64,000 bases of DNA from Desulfosporosinus sp. HMP52 (GTDB lineage Bacteria > Bacillota > Desulfitobacteriia > Desulfitobacteriales > Desulfitobacteriaceae): assembly GCF_000765145.1 (NCBI RefSeq), contig NZ_JMGA01000057.1:62001-126000 (forward strand), given 5' to 3'. The notes beneath the pieces were generated by a model. It saw only the letters and a program-made list of their open reading frames with translations, was not told the DNA's origin and ran no database searches. The position numbers and the translations under genes are program-made. Shown piece by piece: positions 17,530 through 25,920 of this stretch; within the stretch, counting starts at the first letter, position 1; every line of letters begins with the position of its first letter.

Positions 17530-18546
17530 CTACACCTCTTTCTTAGAATATTTAATACGCGGATCAAGGAATCCATAAATCACATCGACTAATAAATTCA
17601 TCAAAACAAAGATAGTAGCTACAAGCAAGACCACGCCCTGTACTACAGGGAAATCGGACTTGAGAATACAGGCCACAGTATAGGCACCAATTCCCGGCCA
17701 GGAGAAAACCGTTTCCGTGAGTACAGCTCCACCGAGTAAACTTCCGAGCTGCAAACCAATAACTGTTATGATGGGAATTAAGCCGTTGCGTAAAGCATGT
17801 CTGACAATTACGCGGCTTTCATCAATTCCTTTAGCTCTGGCAGTACGAATATAATCCTGCTGCAAGGTATCTAACATGCTGGAACGAGTCATTCTAGTAA
17901 TGATGGCCATGGAATACATGGCTAGAGCGCTGGCAGGCAAGATTATGTGCCGCAAAGCGTCTTTAAAGGAATCCATGTTACCGGTGATCAGACTGTCCAC
18001 TAAATAAAATCCTGTAACCCTGATAGGCTGTAAAAGCGGATCAATCCTCCCATTGGAGGGAAGCCAGTGTAAAACCCCCGAAAAAAGGATGATGAGCAGA
18101 ATACCTAGCCAGAAAATCGGCATGGACACTCCGACCAGCGCCAACAACATACCGGCATTATCGAAAATAGAGTTCTTTTTAACAGCAGAAATCACACCTA
18201 TAATGATGCCAAATAAGGAGGCCAGGACGATTGCTACAAGAGCCAACTCGATGGTTGCAGGAAAACGAGTAAAAATCTCTTTAGTAACTGAGGTTTTGGT
18301 ATAGTAGGAAGTACCCAAGTCGCCTGTCAGTGCGCCTTTAAGATAATTGAAATATTGCAGGTAGATTGGATCATTCAGGCCATTAGCCTGACGCCATGCC
18401 TCTACAGTTTGCTGCGTTGCGTGCTGTCCCAAAACAATCGGGGCGGGATCAGGTGAAAACACGCGCATGATGAGAAAAACAATAATGGATACCCCTATCA
18501 GCACGGGAATTAACATCAAGATTCGTTTAATGATATATTTGAGCAT
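17530..18546 (-). CDS. oppB: Oligopeptide/dipeptide ABC transporter permease (OppB/DppB type)
   Basis: A 338-residue permease with the typical N-terminal LKYIIKRILMLIPVLIGVS helix, six membrane helices and the conserved loop TRSSMLDTLQQDYIRTARAKG. It forms the translocation pore with OppC. ATG 18546 is preceded by AAGG nine bases upstream; a TTG at 18555 is less well placed. A hairpin terminator lies between it and the binding-protein gene, so it is probably expressed at a lower level than oppA. Confidence 0.92.
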   Translation of the reverse strand: MLKYIIKRILMLIPVLIGVSIIVFLIMRVFSPDPAPIVLGQHATQQTVEAWRQANGLNDPIYLQYFNYLKGALTGDLGTSYYTKTSVTKEIFTRFPATIELALVAIVLASLFGIIIGVISAVKKNSIFDNAGMLLALVGVSMPIFWLGILLIILFSGVLHWLPSNGRIDPLLQPIRVTGFYLVDSLITGNMDSFKDALRHIILPASALAMYSMAIITRMTRSSMLDTLQQDYIRTARAKGIDESRVIVRHALRNGLIPIITVIGLQLGSLLGGAVLTETVFSWPGIGAYTVACILKSDFPVVQGVVLLVATIFVLMNLLVDVIYGFLDPRIKYSKKEV

Positions 18547-18570
18547 CAGCAACAACCTTTCGACAAAAAC

Positions 18571-18602
18571 AAAACCGGGAACCGGAGTTATCCGGTTCTC
18601 GG
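18571..18602 (-). terminator. Hairpin terminator/attenuator between oppA and oppB
   Basis: A 12-bp stem with one G-U pair (18575-18586 with 18591-18602) and a four-base loop, followed on the minus strand by TTTTGTTTTTG. It lies inside the operon and probably lets oppA accumulate in excess of the membrane components. Confidence 0.7.
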
Positions 18603-18635
18603 CAGTCTTAAATTATTTAGAAGTATACAAAGATC

Positions 18636-20204
18636 TTATTTCTTCGCTACCCCGGCAAACGGAGTGATGCCAGTCATGTGGAAATAGAAGTTCTCAACGT
18701 TAGGCTTGTAGGCACAAAGAGTTTGGGCGTGGGAAATTGGGAGCCATGCAGCATCAGTTGCTGCAATTTTTTCCAGTTGAGTGTAAATTGCATTTCGATC
18801 TGCCCCTGCAGGAGTCGTTAGACCTTTGGCAATTAAGCCGTTGAATTGATCATTTTTGTAGAGAGCGATGTTCATGGTTGGGTCATCAACAGATAAGAGG
18901 TATAAGAAGTTGTCCGGATCCCCATTATCCCCGATCCAACCATAGAAAGCTAAGTCATAATCTCCGGCTTTAAGTTTTTGTTTGTAGGTGGTCCAGTCGA
19001 AGGAGTCGATAGTTACTGTAACACCAACTTTAGAAAGGTAACCTTGAATTGCTTCAGCCAGTGATTGTCCTGTTGCAGCATTATAAGGTCTTGGGTTGGT
19101 ATAAGTGATCATGTGTATTGAAGTCAAGCCAGCCTCTTTCAAGGTCTTAGCTGCAGCTGTTGGATCATAAGCTACTTGGGCGATACTCTTGTCATAACCT
19201 TCCATAAAGGTTGGCAAAATAGAAGTCGCCGGTTCAGAATAACCTTGATATAGGCTCTTTACTAGTTCTGGAACATTGATAGCCTGAGAGACTGCTGCGC
19301 GAACCTTTGCATCATTGAAAGGCTTTTTAGAAGTATTGTAAGCCATATAGTTGATATTCATTCCAGGAGCCTGGAAGATCTTATTGCCAGCATCTGTGAT
19401 TTGCTTAACAACTGTGGAATCAATGCCATCAATGATATCAGCTTCACCATTGTTTAAGGCAACAACACGAGCAGAGTTGTCTTTGATGAATTTAAAGATA
19501 ACATTTTTAGTAATAGCCTTGGTACCCCAGTATTCTTCATTGCGATCTAAAACTATGTTTTGGTCTTTTTCCCATTTGACAAATTTGTATGGGCCGGTAC
19601 CGACTGGTGCCTGGTTAACATTATTGTTATTATCTTTTAAGGCCTTGGGACTGATAATTGGAGCAGCCATAATCATTGCTAAATTATTCAGCAACGGTGT
19701 GCTGGGAGATGTCAAATTAATTTTAACTGTTTTAGCGTCAACAACCTCAACATTTTTTACAGAACCGTAAACGAAAGGCGCATAGGCCATATCTTCGGTC
19801 ACTTGAGGAGGCAACTGACGGTCGATGTTAAACTTTACGGCTTCTGCATTAAAGTCAGTGCCATCATGGAATTTAACGCCCTCTTGAAGGTGGAAGGTAT
19901 AGGTAAGGCCGTCCGGACTAATTTCCCAGCTTTTCGCTAATGAGGGTTCTACTTTAGTTGAATCCTGGTTGTACTTTAAGAGACCTTCATAAATGTTGCT
20001 CATTACCTTTGCTGACTCACCGTCGTCAACAAGCGCAGGATCCAATCCTCTAGGCTCAGCACCCTGAGCATAAATCAGGGTATCGCTGGCTTTTGGTGCA
20101 GTGCTGCCCTCGGAGCTTGCTTTGCTGCCTCCACAACCCGTCAAGGAAACTAGGATAAGGGTTGCAGATAGAGCAAGGGCCATGATTTTCTTAACTTTTC
20201 TCAT
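18636..20204 (-). CDS. oppA: Oligopeptide/dipeptide-binding lipoprotein (SBP family 5)
   Basis: A 522-residue lipoprotein. The signal peptide ends in the lipobox SLTGC (Cys24). The family-5 fold is shown by AQGAEPRGLDPALVDDGES, the KFHDGTDFNAEAVKFNIDRQ segment and the WIGDNGDPDNFLYLL region. It captures the ligand outside the membrane and delivers it to OppBC. The start is ATG 20204, with AGGAGGAAG immediately upstream; an ATG at 20246 is in frame but lacks such a site. The ligand may be a peptide or metal chelate. The adjacent two-component genes are a plausible regulator. Confidence 0.92.
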   Translation of the reverse strand: MRKVKKIMALALSATLILVSLTGCGGSKASSEGSTAPKASDTLIYAQGAEPRGLDPALVDDGESAKVMSNIYEGLLKYNQDSTKVEPSLAKSWEISPDGLTYTFHLQEGVKFHDGTDFNAEAVKFNIDRQLPPQVTEDMAYAPFVYGSVKNVEVVDAKTVKINLTSPSTPLLNNLAMIMAAPIISPKALKDNNNNVNQAPVGTGPYKFVKWEKDQNIVLDRNEEYWGTKAITKNVIFKFIKDNSARVVALNNGEADIIDGIDSTVVKQITDAGNKIFQAPGMNINYMAYNTSKKPFNDAKVRAAVSQAINVPELVKSLYQGYSEPATSILPTFMEGYDKSIAQVAYDPTAAAKTLKEAGLTSIHMITYTNPRPYNAATGQSLAEAIQGYLSKVGVTVTIDSFDWTTYKQKLKAGDYDLAFYGWIGDNGDPDNFLYLLSVDDPTMNIALYKNDQFNGLIAKGLTTPAGADRNAIYTQLEKIAATDAAWLPISHAQTLCAYKPNVENFYFHMTGITPFAGVAKK

Positions 20205-20289
20205 TTTCTTCCTCCTACTTTTTCTTTGAATTAGAAAATATTTCATATTTTCTGTGAATTTTTGGTACCACCCTTAAATGTTTTCCCTA

Positions 20290-20318
20290 ATTATAACAAA
20301 ATGGCTTGATCAACTAAA
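20290..20318 (-). promoter_or_regulatory. Candidate promoter of the opp operon
   Basis: On the minus strand, TTTAGT (20313-20318), a 17-base spacer and a perfect TATAAT (20290-20295) lie about 85 bases upstream of oppA. Confidence 0.5.
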
Positions 20319-20372
20319 GAAATAAAAAAGAGAAAAAGTAGAATTGATTCTTACATGTCGAATCTAAAGAGA

Positions 20373-20410
20373 TGATAATCCCCTAAGGATCCTTCCTTAG
20401 GGGATTATCA
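20373..20410 (-). terminator. Long hairpin after the response-regulator gene
   Basis: A perfect 16-bp inverted repeat (20373-20388 with 20395-20410) with a six-base loop, just after the response-regulator stop at 20416. The T-run on either strand is poor, so it may act as a weak terminator or an mRNA 3' stabiliser. Confidence 0.6.
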
Positions 20411-20415
20411 TAAAA

Positions 20416-21042
20416 TCAGATCCAACAATATCTATTCTTCGGTCTTCCTATCTTTTGATAACTTGGAATTGACTGCACCTTACCATTTTGCACAAGATAG
20501 GTAAGATATCGGTACACTGTCGGAACAGCCAACGATAATTCTTTGGCTATCTGTTCCACTGTAGTAGGTTGTTGGCAGTCAGTAAGATATCGCTCTATAT
20601 AGGAAAGGGTCGATTTGCTAATCCCTTTAGTAACAAAGACTTCGTACTGCATTTTTGGTGATGCCTGAACTGCCTTGGTCATATCTAACAACCGCATATG
20701 CAATTGGACGCGAGCAATTAGGTCTGGTGCTTTCACGGGTTTAAGGGCAAAATCGGTGGCCCCTGCATCTAAAAAACGATCGGCAATTTCCTGTCTTTCA
20801 TCGACTGTCAGTACTAGAATAGGTATTTGCTGATCTTTTTCGCGGATCAAGCGAACTGTTTCTAACCCATCCATTTCTGGCATATGATAGTCCACTAAAA
20901 TGATATCCGCTCCATGACTTAGGAACCCCTTAATTCCTGCTCTCCCATTGGGATAGGCAACGGGATCCCATCCTGCAAATGTAAATATTTCACTTAAAGT
21001 ATAGCGCAATGACTGCTCATCATCCATAATTATTATTCTCAT
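20416..21042 (-). CDS. Response regulator, CitB/DcuR-like with winged-helix output
   Basis: A 208-residue regulator. Residues 1-120 form a receiver domain with the acidic DDE pair near residue 8, phospho-acceptor Asp51 (ILVDYHMPEMDG) and the LKP lysine near residue 101. The C-terminus (about 140-208) is a helix-turn-helix of the kind that reads EQIAKELSLAVPTVYRYLTYL, as in response regulators of citrate/malate metabolism. The start is ATG 21042, overlapping the kinase stop (ATGA) with GGGAGAAA upstream, rather than the longer ATG 21072. It probably controls the neighbouring opp operon, which is inference from position. Confidence 0.85.
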   Translation of the reverse strand: MRIIIMDDEQSLRYTLSEIFTFAGWDPVAYPNGRAGIKGFLSHGADIILVDYHMPEMDGLETVRLIREKDQQIPILVLTVDERQEIADRFLDAGATDFALKPVKAPDLIARVQLHMRLLDMTKAVQASPKMQYEVFVTKGISKSTLSYIERYLTDCQQPTTVEQIAKELSLAVPTVYRYLTYLVQNGKVQSIPSYQKIGRPKNRYCWI

Positions 21043-22370
21043 TGGCTTTCTCCCAGTGGCAGGGTTATCCATACCTTTGTTCCCTGACCGACTTCACTTT
21101 TTATATTAACATGTCCCTCATGTCCTTCCGCAACCTGTCGCACAAAAGCCAAACCAAATCCGGGGTGGTTTTTAGTGCTGTATCCTGTCTTCCAAATTCG
21201 TTTTACATCATTTTCCGAAATACCGTAGCCATTGTCTTCCACTTCTAATTTAACAGAATTCCCCAATGTTTTGGCGCGTAAAACAACCCTTCCGTTCTCT
21301 CGATCTTGAATGGCATCCAAGGCGTTATCAATTAAATTTATAATTGCCCGAGTTAATCTGATTTTATTAATGTATAGATTTGATTGAGGCTCTCCATCCA
21401 ATTCAATATCAACAGATAAATTTGTGCCGCTTAAACGACTGGCCCGAATATAATCGATTAGCTCTTTAAGTTCACACCAATTCTTCCGATCCTCGTACAA
21501 AATTTCCGAAACCATTTTGCTCATTGAATTAATGGAGCCATAGATAGTTTGACAGTATTCCTTCAGCTTAGGATCAGGCCAGCGGGTCTCCATCAATGAC
21601 ACCAATCCCTCAATAGTAGCCAGGGGAGTTTTAAGATCATGGACAAGATGGAGGACTTCACGTCCTGAGCGAGATTCATTAGCTTCAAGCTTGGCACGAA
21701 GCAAATCTTGCGAGATTGTCCACCTTTCCATATATAAAATCAAGTAAATCCATAAAGTTATTGCGCTGGCAACAAAAATAAAAAATAACACATTGGCATA
21801 AAGTGTTAGAACTTGACCAAATCCGATTTGTATAGCAACTTGTTTTATTTTAATAGATAATGAACCTTGTCCGAAACCATACGGCGTCAGAAAAGGAACC
21901 TGATTTAACCAGGCAACGCCAAAAATTAATTGGGAGAAAACCAATAGTTTCATCCCCATATTTAATTTTTGTTTGCTCAATGCCTGCATCACCACAATCG
22001 ATATCCAAAGAAAAATATCAGTAGCTCCAAAACTATAGTTTAAAGGAGTAAGTTGATTTACGATTATATAAGCAAGAGGAACTGCTGTCAGAGGAATGAT
22101 GGTTTTGAATCTCGGGCAATTTAAAGCCTCCGCCATCCCGTCACCTAACATTACGACACTTAGGAACTGAGGAATTGAAACAATGGTATTAATTGACACA
22201 ATGAGAAAAGCATTAAACATTAACGCACTACCATCTGTTTTCTGGTTCATCGTTTGGAGTAATTGATCTAATCCGATGAGCTGTGGCTTTAACCAATAAG
22301 GAATTAAGATGCCCAGCAGAAAAAATCCAATCCCTATCCATATCTTCCTTGATTTAATAACTCTTCCCAC
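21039..22370 (-). CDS. Membrane sensor histidine kinase
   Basis: A 443-residue kinase with about seven membrane helices in the first 220 residues. The phospho-acceptor box LVHDLKTPLATIEG follows near residue 243, then an N-box LIDNALDAI and G-boxes DNGYGIS and GFGLAF. The membrane block has little extracytoplasmic sequence, so it may sense a membrane or intramembrane signal. GTG 22370 is favoured because AAAGGA lies about ten bases upstream; the frame stays open to a TTG at 22415. Forms a coupled pair with the overlapping response-regulator gene. Confidence 0.85.
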   Translation of the reverse strand: MGRVIKSRKIWIGIGFFLLGILIPYWLKPQLIGLDQLLQTMNQKTDGSALMFNAFLIVSINTIVSIPQFLSVVMLGDGMAEALNCPRFKTIIPLTAVPLAYIIVNQLTPLNYSFGATDIFLWISIVVMQALSKQKLNMGMKLLVFSQLIFGVAWLNQVPFLTPYGFGQGSLSIKIKQVAIQIGFGQVLTLYANVLFFIFVASAITLWIYLILYMERWTISQDLLRAKLEANESRSGREVLHLVHDLKTPLATIEGLVSLMETRWPDPKLKEYCQTIYGSINSMSKMVSEILYEDRKNWCELKELIDYIRASRLSGTNLSVDIELDGEPQSNLYINKIRLTRAIINLIDNALDAIQDRENGRVVLRAKTLGNSVKLEVEDNGYGISENDVKRIWKTGYSTKNHPGFGLAFVRQVAEGHEGHVNIKSEVGQGTKVWITLPLGESQ

Positions 22371-22582
22371 GGAATTACCATCCTTTCTCCTTAGATTATT
22401 ATAACATGTAATCAAAATACAGATAATTTTATTTCTGCCGTGGCCGTCCTTAAAATTTTTTGATAATTGCCAAGGTGTTCTAGCTTATAATTAATTCAGC
22501 GCAGACCTCCAGCAAAGTAGAATAAGGGCTCCTACAAGATTCTGCTCAGGTACTTCTTATATCTTAGTTTAAATAATTATAA

Positions 22583-22624
22583 AAAAAGCTTTGAAACCAT
22601 TAATCTTTATGGTCTCAAAGCTTT
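22583..22624 (-). terminator. Strong minus-strand terminator with no annotated gene above it
   Basis: Arms AAAGCTTTGA/TCAAAGCTTT with an inner ACCAT/ATGGT pairing, followed on the minus strand by eight T residues. The only minus-strand frame just above it is the small one at 22648-22767. Confidence 0.75.
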
Positions 22625-22647
22625 ATTAATTATGTTCATTTTAAGCT

Positions 22648-22767
22648 TCAGCTTAAATAGCTAAAACAAAAGGCAATTTCTTTTAGCAATTTTTTAGATT
22701 GCGATACTATAGCTTCCGGCGGGTACGGCGTCAAAAAGTTTAGTCCCAAAAATAGGCCATAGTACAT
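22648..22767 (-). CDS. Unrecognised 39-residue small ORF
   Basis: ATG 22767 to TGA 22648 encodes a peptide with a hydrophobic N-terminus, then a PYPPEA stretch and an amphipathic, lysine-rich helix (QSKKLLKEI). The composition looks coding. AAGG lies immediately before the ATG, which is too close for an ideal ribosome site. It is followed 23 bases later by a strong terminator on the same strand. I do not recognise a family. It could also be a remnant of a larger gene or an RNA gene. Low confidence. Confidence 0.3.
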   Translation of the reverse strand: MYYGLFLGLNFLTPYPPEAIVSQSKKLLKEIAFCFSYLS

Positions 22768-22831
22768 ACCTTAGTATATAAATGAAAGACATCCGCAGTT
22801 TAATCTCCCATTAGAAGGGCTGGCAAACACT

Positions 22832-23758
22832 ATGATAATTGGCATACCCAGAGCACTTCTATATCACAAATATAAGCACCTCTGGAAAAGTTTTTTTAAG
22901 GAATTAGGCATTGATTATATCCTTAGTCCGGATACAAACAAAGAAATTCTTCGCAAAGGTTCAGCCTACTCTATTGATGAATCTTGCTTATCTTCTAAGA
23001 TCTACCTGGGGCATGTGGAATGGTTGTTGGATAAATGTGACTATATTCTCATTCCCCGCTTTTCAGATTATAGTAGAAATGGCACGGTATGTCCCAAGTT
23101 TCTGGCCATTTATGATGTAGTAGCCAATATTTTCAGAGACAGATCTATAAATTTATTATCCTATAGCATTAATCCGAAGGTTACTCATGTTGAAATGGCC
23201 GCCTTTCTTAAATTGGGCAAGATTCTGAACAAAAAGAAGTCTCAAAGTTTATATGCCTACCTGAACGCCAAACAAGTAGAAAAAAAGGCTCATTTGCTAG
23301 AGATAACTGAACAAGAGCGTCTACTCCAAGAAAATAAGCTGAAAATTTTAGTGCTAGCTCACCGCTACAATATTTTTGACAAATATATCGGAGAACCTAT
23401 CCTCAACATTCTGAGAGAGCAAGAAACTGTTCCGATTATTGGCGATATCGCTCCCCAAAAAGAGGCCATAGCCAATTATGCCCAGATCAGCGAGACATTG
23501 CCCTGGGTCTGCAATAGGGAGCTTGTCGGCTCCATACCCATTTATAAAGACCGTGTCGATGGTATTATCCTTATGAGTGCCTTTCCTTGTGGACCGGACT
23601 CCCTGGTTAATGAGATCCTTATCCGAAGAATCAAGGATAAACCCATTCTTAATCTCATGATTGACGGACAAGAGGGAAAAGCCGGAATGGAGACCCGTTT
23701 GGAAAGTTTTATCGATATTATCCGGTTTAAAAAGGATGAACAGAATGGAAGAAATTAA
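22832..23758 (+). CDS. 2-hydroxyacyl-CoA dehydratase-like / DUF2229 protein, component 1
   Basis: A 308-residue protein opening with IGIPRALLYHKYKHLWKSFF, typical of the DUF2229 (CoA-activase-associated) family, which shares the fold of 2-hydroxyglutaryl-CoA dehydratase subunits. Conserved cysteines in DESCLSSK, GTVCPKF and AFPCGPDS could bind an iron-sulfur cluster. It lies in an operon with a second family member and an activase. In many Firmicutes these parts are fused in one long polypeptide; here they are separate genes. The reaction is not known for this family. Start ATG 22832 has AAGGG about twelve bases upstream. It overlaps the next gene by 14 bases. Confidence 0.75.
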   Translation: MIIGIPRALLYHKYKHLWKSFFKELGIDYILSPDTNKEILRKGSAYSIDESCLSSKIYLGHVEWLLDKCDYILIPRFSDYSRNGTVCPKFLAIYDVVANIFRDRSINLLSYSINPKVTHVEMAAFLKLGKILNKKKSQSLYAYLNAKQVEKKAHLLEITEQERLLQENKLKILVLAHRYNIFDKYIGEPILNILREQETVPIIGDIAPQKEAIANYAQISETLPWVCNRELVGSIPIYKDRVDGIILMSAFPCGPDSLVNEILIRRIKDKPILNLMIDGQEGKAGMETRLESFIDIIRFKKDEQNGRN

Positions 23759-24812
23759 GGCCAGCTATCCTCAGCTAGGGAATTATTGCACTCCCCTAGA
23801 GCTCTTATTCACTGAAGGATTTGATGTCAAGTATATTGTTCCTCCACCTATCACTAAAAAAACCTTAGCCTTAGGAAGCCGTTACAGCCCCGACTACGTT
23901 TGTGCACCTTTTAAATATCACCTGGGAAACTTTATCGAGACGATTGAGGCAGGTGCAAACACCCTTGTCCAAACCGGCGGAGTATGCCGGTTACAATATT
24001 ACGGAGAACTTCACGAGCAAATTCTTCAGGATTTAGGCTATAGAGTTAATTTCGTAAACATGTCCAAGGTTCAAGACACTAATCCTCTTACCTTTTACAA
24101 TGGATTAAAAGAGATAAACCCTCAGATGTCTTTGCAAAAAATCGGAAAAATTCTGCCTATTGTTTTAAAGATGTTTGAATACATCGACGAGGCAGAAAAC
24201 TTTATCCGCAAGAACATTGGTTTCGAAAGCAACAAGGGAGCTTTTGAGAAAGTCCATGCTGACTTTCTGGGAGATCTGCGCAGAGTCCGTAAAAAGAAAG
24301 AGCTTAAGAACACTTACCGGGACTATATGAAGCTTTTCAAGGGAATCGAAATAAACAAGCCTGCTGATCCTCTTAAAGTAGGAATCATCGGAGAATACTA
24401 CACCATAATGGAGCCCTTTAGTAATCATTATCTCGAGAAAGAACTGGCCCAAATGGGTATTGTGGTTGACAGATGGATGAATGTAACCAACACTTTGATC
24501 CACTATCCCAAAAAGCAAATACAAAAACGCATAAAAAACTATGCCGAATATCCCTGGGTAGCTACCAGCATGGCAACCATAGACCGAGCTTTAGAGTTTG
24601 CCAGAAAGGGTTATGATGGCATCATTCATGTCAAGTCCTTCGGCTGTACTCCGGAAATCGATGCCATGCCGATTCTCCAGAATATCAGTAAAGATTATAA
24701 AATTCCGATTCTCTATTTTACCTTTGACACTCAAACCAGTGAAACAGGGTTCAATACTCGTCTTGAAGCTTTTTATGACATGATCATCATGAGAAAGGAA
24801 ACAAAGAAATGA
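23745..24812 (+). CDS. 2-hydroxyacyl-CoA dehydratase-like / DUF2229 protein, component 2
   Basis: A 355-residue protein with several conserved cysteine motifs (GNYCTPLE, DYVCAPFKYHLGN, TGGVCRLQYYGE, SFGCTPEIDAMP), the pattern of the [4Fe-4S]-binding dehydratase-like fold. The C-terminal YFTFDTQTSETGFNTRLEAF segment is typical of the group. The start is ATG 23745 (AAGGA eight bases upstream) inside the end of component 1. The end overlaps the activase start (ATGA). Together with component 1 it probably forms the substrate or electron-accepting part, with the third gene feeding electrons at ATP cost. Substrate unknown. Confidence 0.78.
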   Translation: MEEIKASYPQLGNYCTPLELLFTEGFDVKYIVPPPITKKTLALGSRYSPDYVCAPFKYHLGNFIETIEAGANTLVQTGGVCRLQYYGELHEQILQDLGYRVNFVNMSKVQDTNPLTFYNGLKEINPQMSLQKIGKILPIVLKMFEYIDEAENFIRKNIGFESNKGAFEKVHADFLGDLRRVRKKKELKNTYRDYMKLFKGIEINKPADPLKVGIIGEYYTIMEPFSNHYLEKELAQMGIVVDRWMNVTNTLIHYPKKQIQKRIKNYAEYPWVATSMATIDRALEFARKGYDGIIHVKSFGCTPEIDAMPILQNISKDYKIPILYFTFDTQTSETGFNTRLEAFYDMIIMRKETKK

Positions 24813-25756
24813 GCAAAGGGTATTTAGGCATCGATATTGGCTCAATTTCTACAAAAGGGGTGATCATCGATGAAAATAACAATATTAAAGCAAGTGAGTA
24901 TTTGTGGACAGAGGGCGACCCTCTGAAAGCTGTCAAAAGGCTATTGTCCACTCTAAAACTCCAACTTGCCGACAGTCAAATAAGAATTGTCACCGTCGGA
25001 ACTACAGGCAGTGCCCGCAAACTGATAGGAGCAATGACGGGGGCTAGTGTAGTAAAAAACGAAATAACCGCCCACGCCATCGGGGCAATGTCTATCCACC
25101 CTGAGGTCCGTACGATTATCGAAATAGGCGGTCAGGATTCAAAAATAATTCTAATCGAAAACGGTATTGTTATCGATTATGCGATGAATACTCTTTGCGC
25201 TGCCGGAACCGGCTCCTTCCTCTCCAGCCAGGCACAGCGCCTGCACATTAATATTGAGGATTTCGGAAGAATTGCCCTGCAGTCTACTAAAGCAACACCT
25301 ATTGCCGCCCGCTGCACTGTTTTTGCAGAATCTGATCTCGTGCATAAAGCCCAAATTGGTCATAAGAAAGAAGATATTGTTGCCGGCTTATGCAAGGCCG
25401 TCGTTGCCAACTATCTTAATAACGTGGGTAAGGGAAAAAAAATCATTTCTCCTGTTGTTTTCCAAGGTGGCGTAAGCAAGAACATCGGTGTTGTTAAAGC
25501 CTTTGAGGAATTACTCGGAATGCCCGTCGCAGTAGATCCTAATAGTCATTTGACCGGTGCTCTTGGGGTAGCGTTGCTAGCAAAAAAATCAAGAGTCGAA
25601 AAGGATTTCTTCTTTGACATCACTGATATCGAATTTAAAACAGTTGGCTACGACTGCAAAAAGTGTTCTAACAACTGTGAAATTATCTGCATCTATAGAG
25701 AAGATCAAATCATTGATGCTTGGGGGAATAAATGTGAAAACGGAGCAGTCCACTAA
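24809..25756 (+). CDS. BadF/HgdC-type ATPase activase with iron-sulfur cluster
   Basis: A 315-residue protein of the acetate-kinase/actin fold. The phosphate-binding loop GIDIGSISTKG lies at residues 7-17 and a second nucleotide motif GGQDSK near 108. Cys130 (in CAAGTGSF) and Cys169 (in AARCTVFAES) keep the 39-residue spacing of the two cysteines that bridge the [4Fe-4S] cluster in the HgdC dimer. An extra C-terminal cysteine cluster (CKKCSNNCEIIC) is added. It should use ATP hydrolysis to drive low-potential electrons into the partner proteins upstream. A terminator follows at 25842. Family certain, physiological target unknown. Confidence 0.88.
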   Translation: MSKGYLGIDIGSISTKGVIIDENNNIKASEYLWTEGDPLKAVKRLLSTLKLQLADSQIRIVTVGTTGSARKLIGAMTGASVVKNEITAHAIGAMSIHPEVRTIIEIGGQDSKIILIENGIVIDYAMNTLCAAGTGSFLSSQAQRLHINIEDFGRIALQSTKATPIAARCTVFAESDLVHKAQIGHKKEDIVAGLCKAVVANYLNNVGKGKKIISPVVFQGGVSKNIGVVKAFEELLGMPVAVDPNSHLTGALGVALLAKKSRVEKDFFFDITDIEFKTVGYDCKKCSNNCEIICIYREDQIIDAWGNKCENGAVH

Positions 25757-25841
25757 ATTTCTGCCTCATGATATAAGTGAACTCCTTGAAAGTTGAACAT
25801 CAAGGCTTCAGGGGGAGTCTACCACCAAGGTATAATAAGGA

Positions 25842-25870
25842 ACACCCACTTGCAGAAGTGGGTGTCTTTA
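25842..25870 (+). terminator. Terminator of the activase operon
   Basis: A perfect 10-bp stem (25842-25851 with 25856-25865) around the loop GCAG, followed by CTTTAA. It lies 85 bases after the activase stop. Confidence 0.65.
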
Positions 25871-25920
25871 ACTTGATCAACATTAGGTATTCGACTTAAT
25901 ATCTGAGTTTTTGCTAGGTT

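Larger units (their letters stand above)
22371..22831. other. Intergenic region between the kinase and the activase operon
   Basis: A 461-base divergent spacer. It holds a minus-strand small reading frame (22648-22767) with a terminator-like hairpin below it (22583-22624). It presumably also holds promoters for the kinase and for the plus-strand operon. No confident -35/-10 pair was picked for either. Confidence 0.5.

Noticed and set aside
25842-25870. End hairpin of an IS200/IS605-type element
   Set aside because: No transposase or TnpB remnant is nearby, and the hairpin is well placed as an operon terminator.
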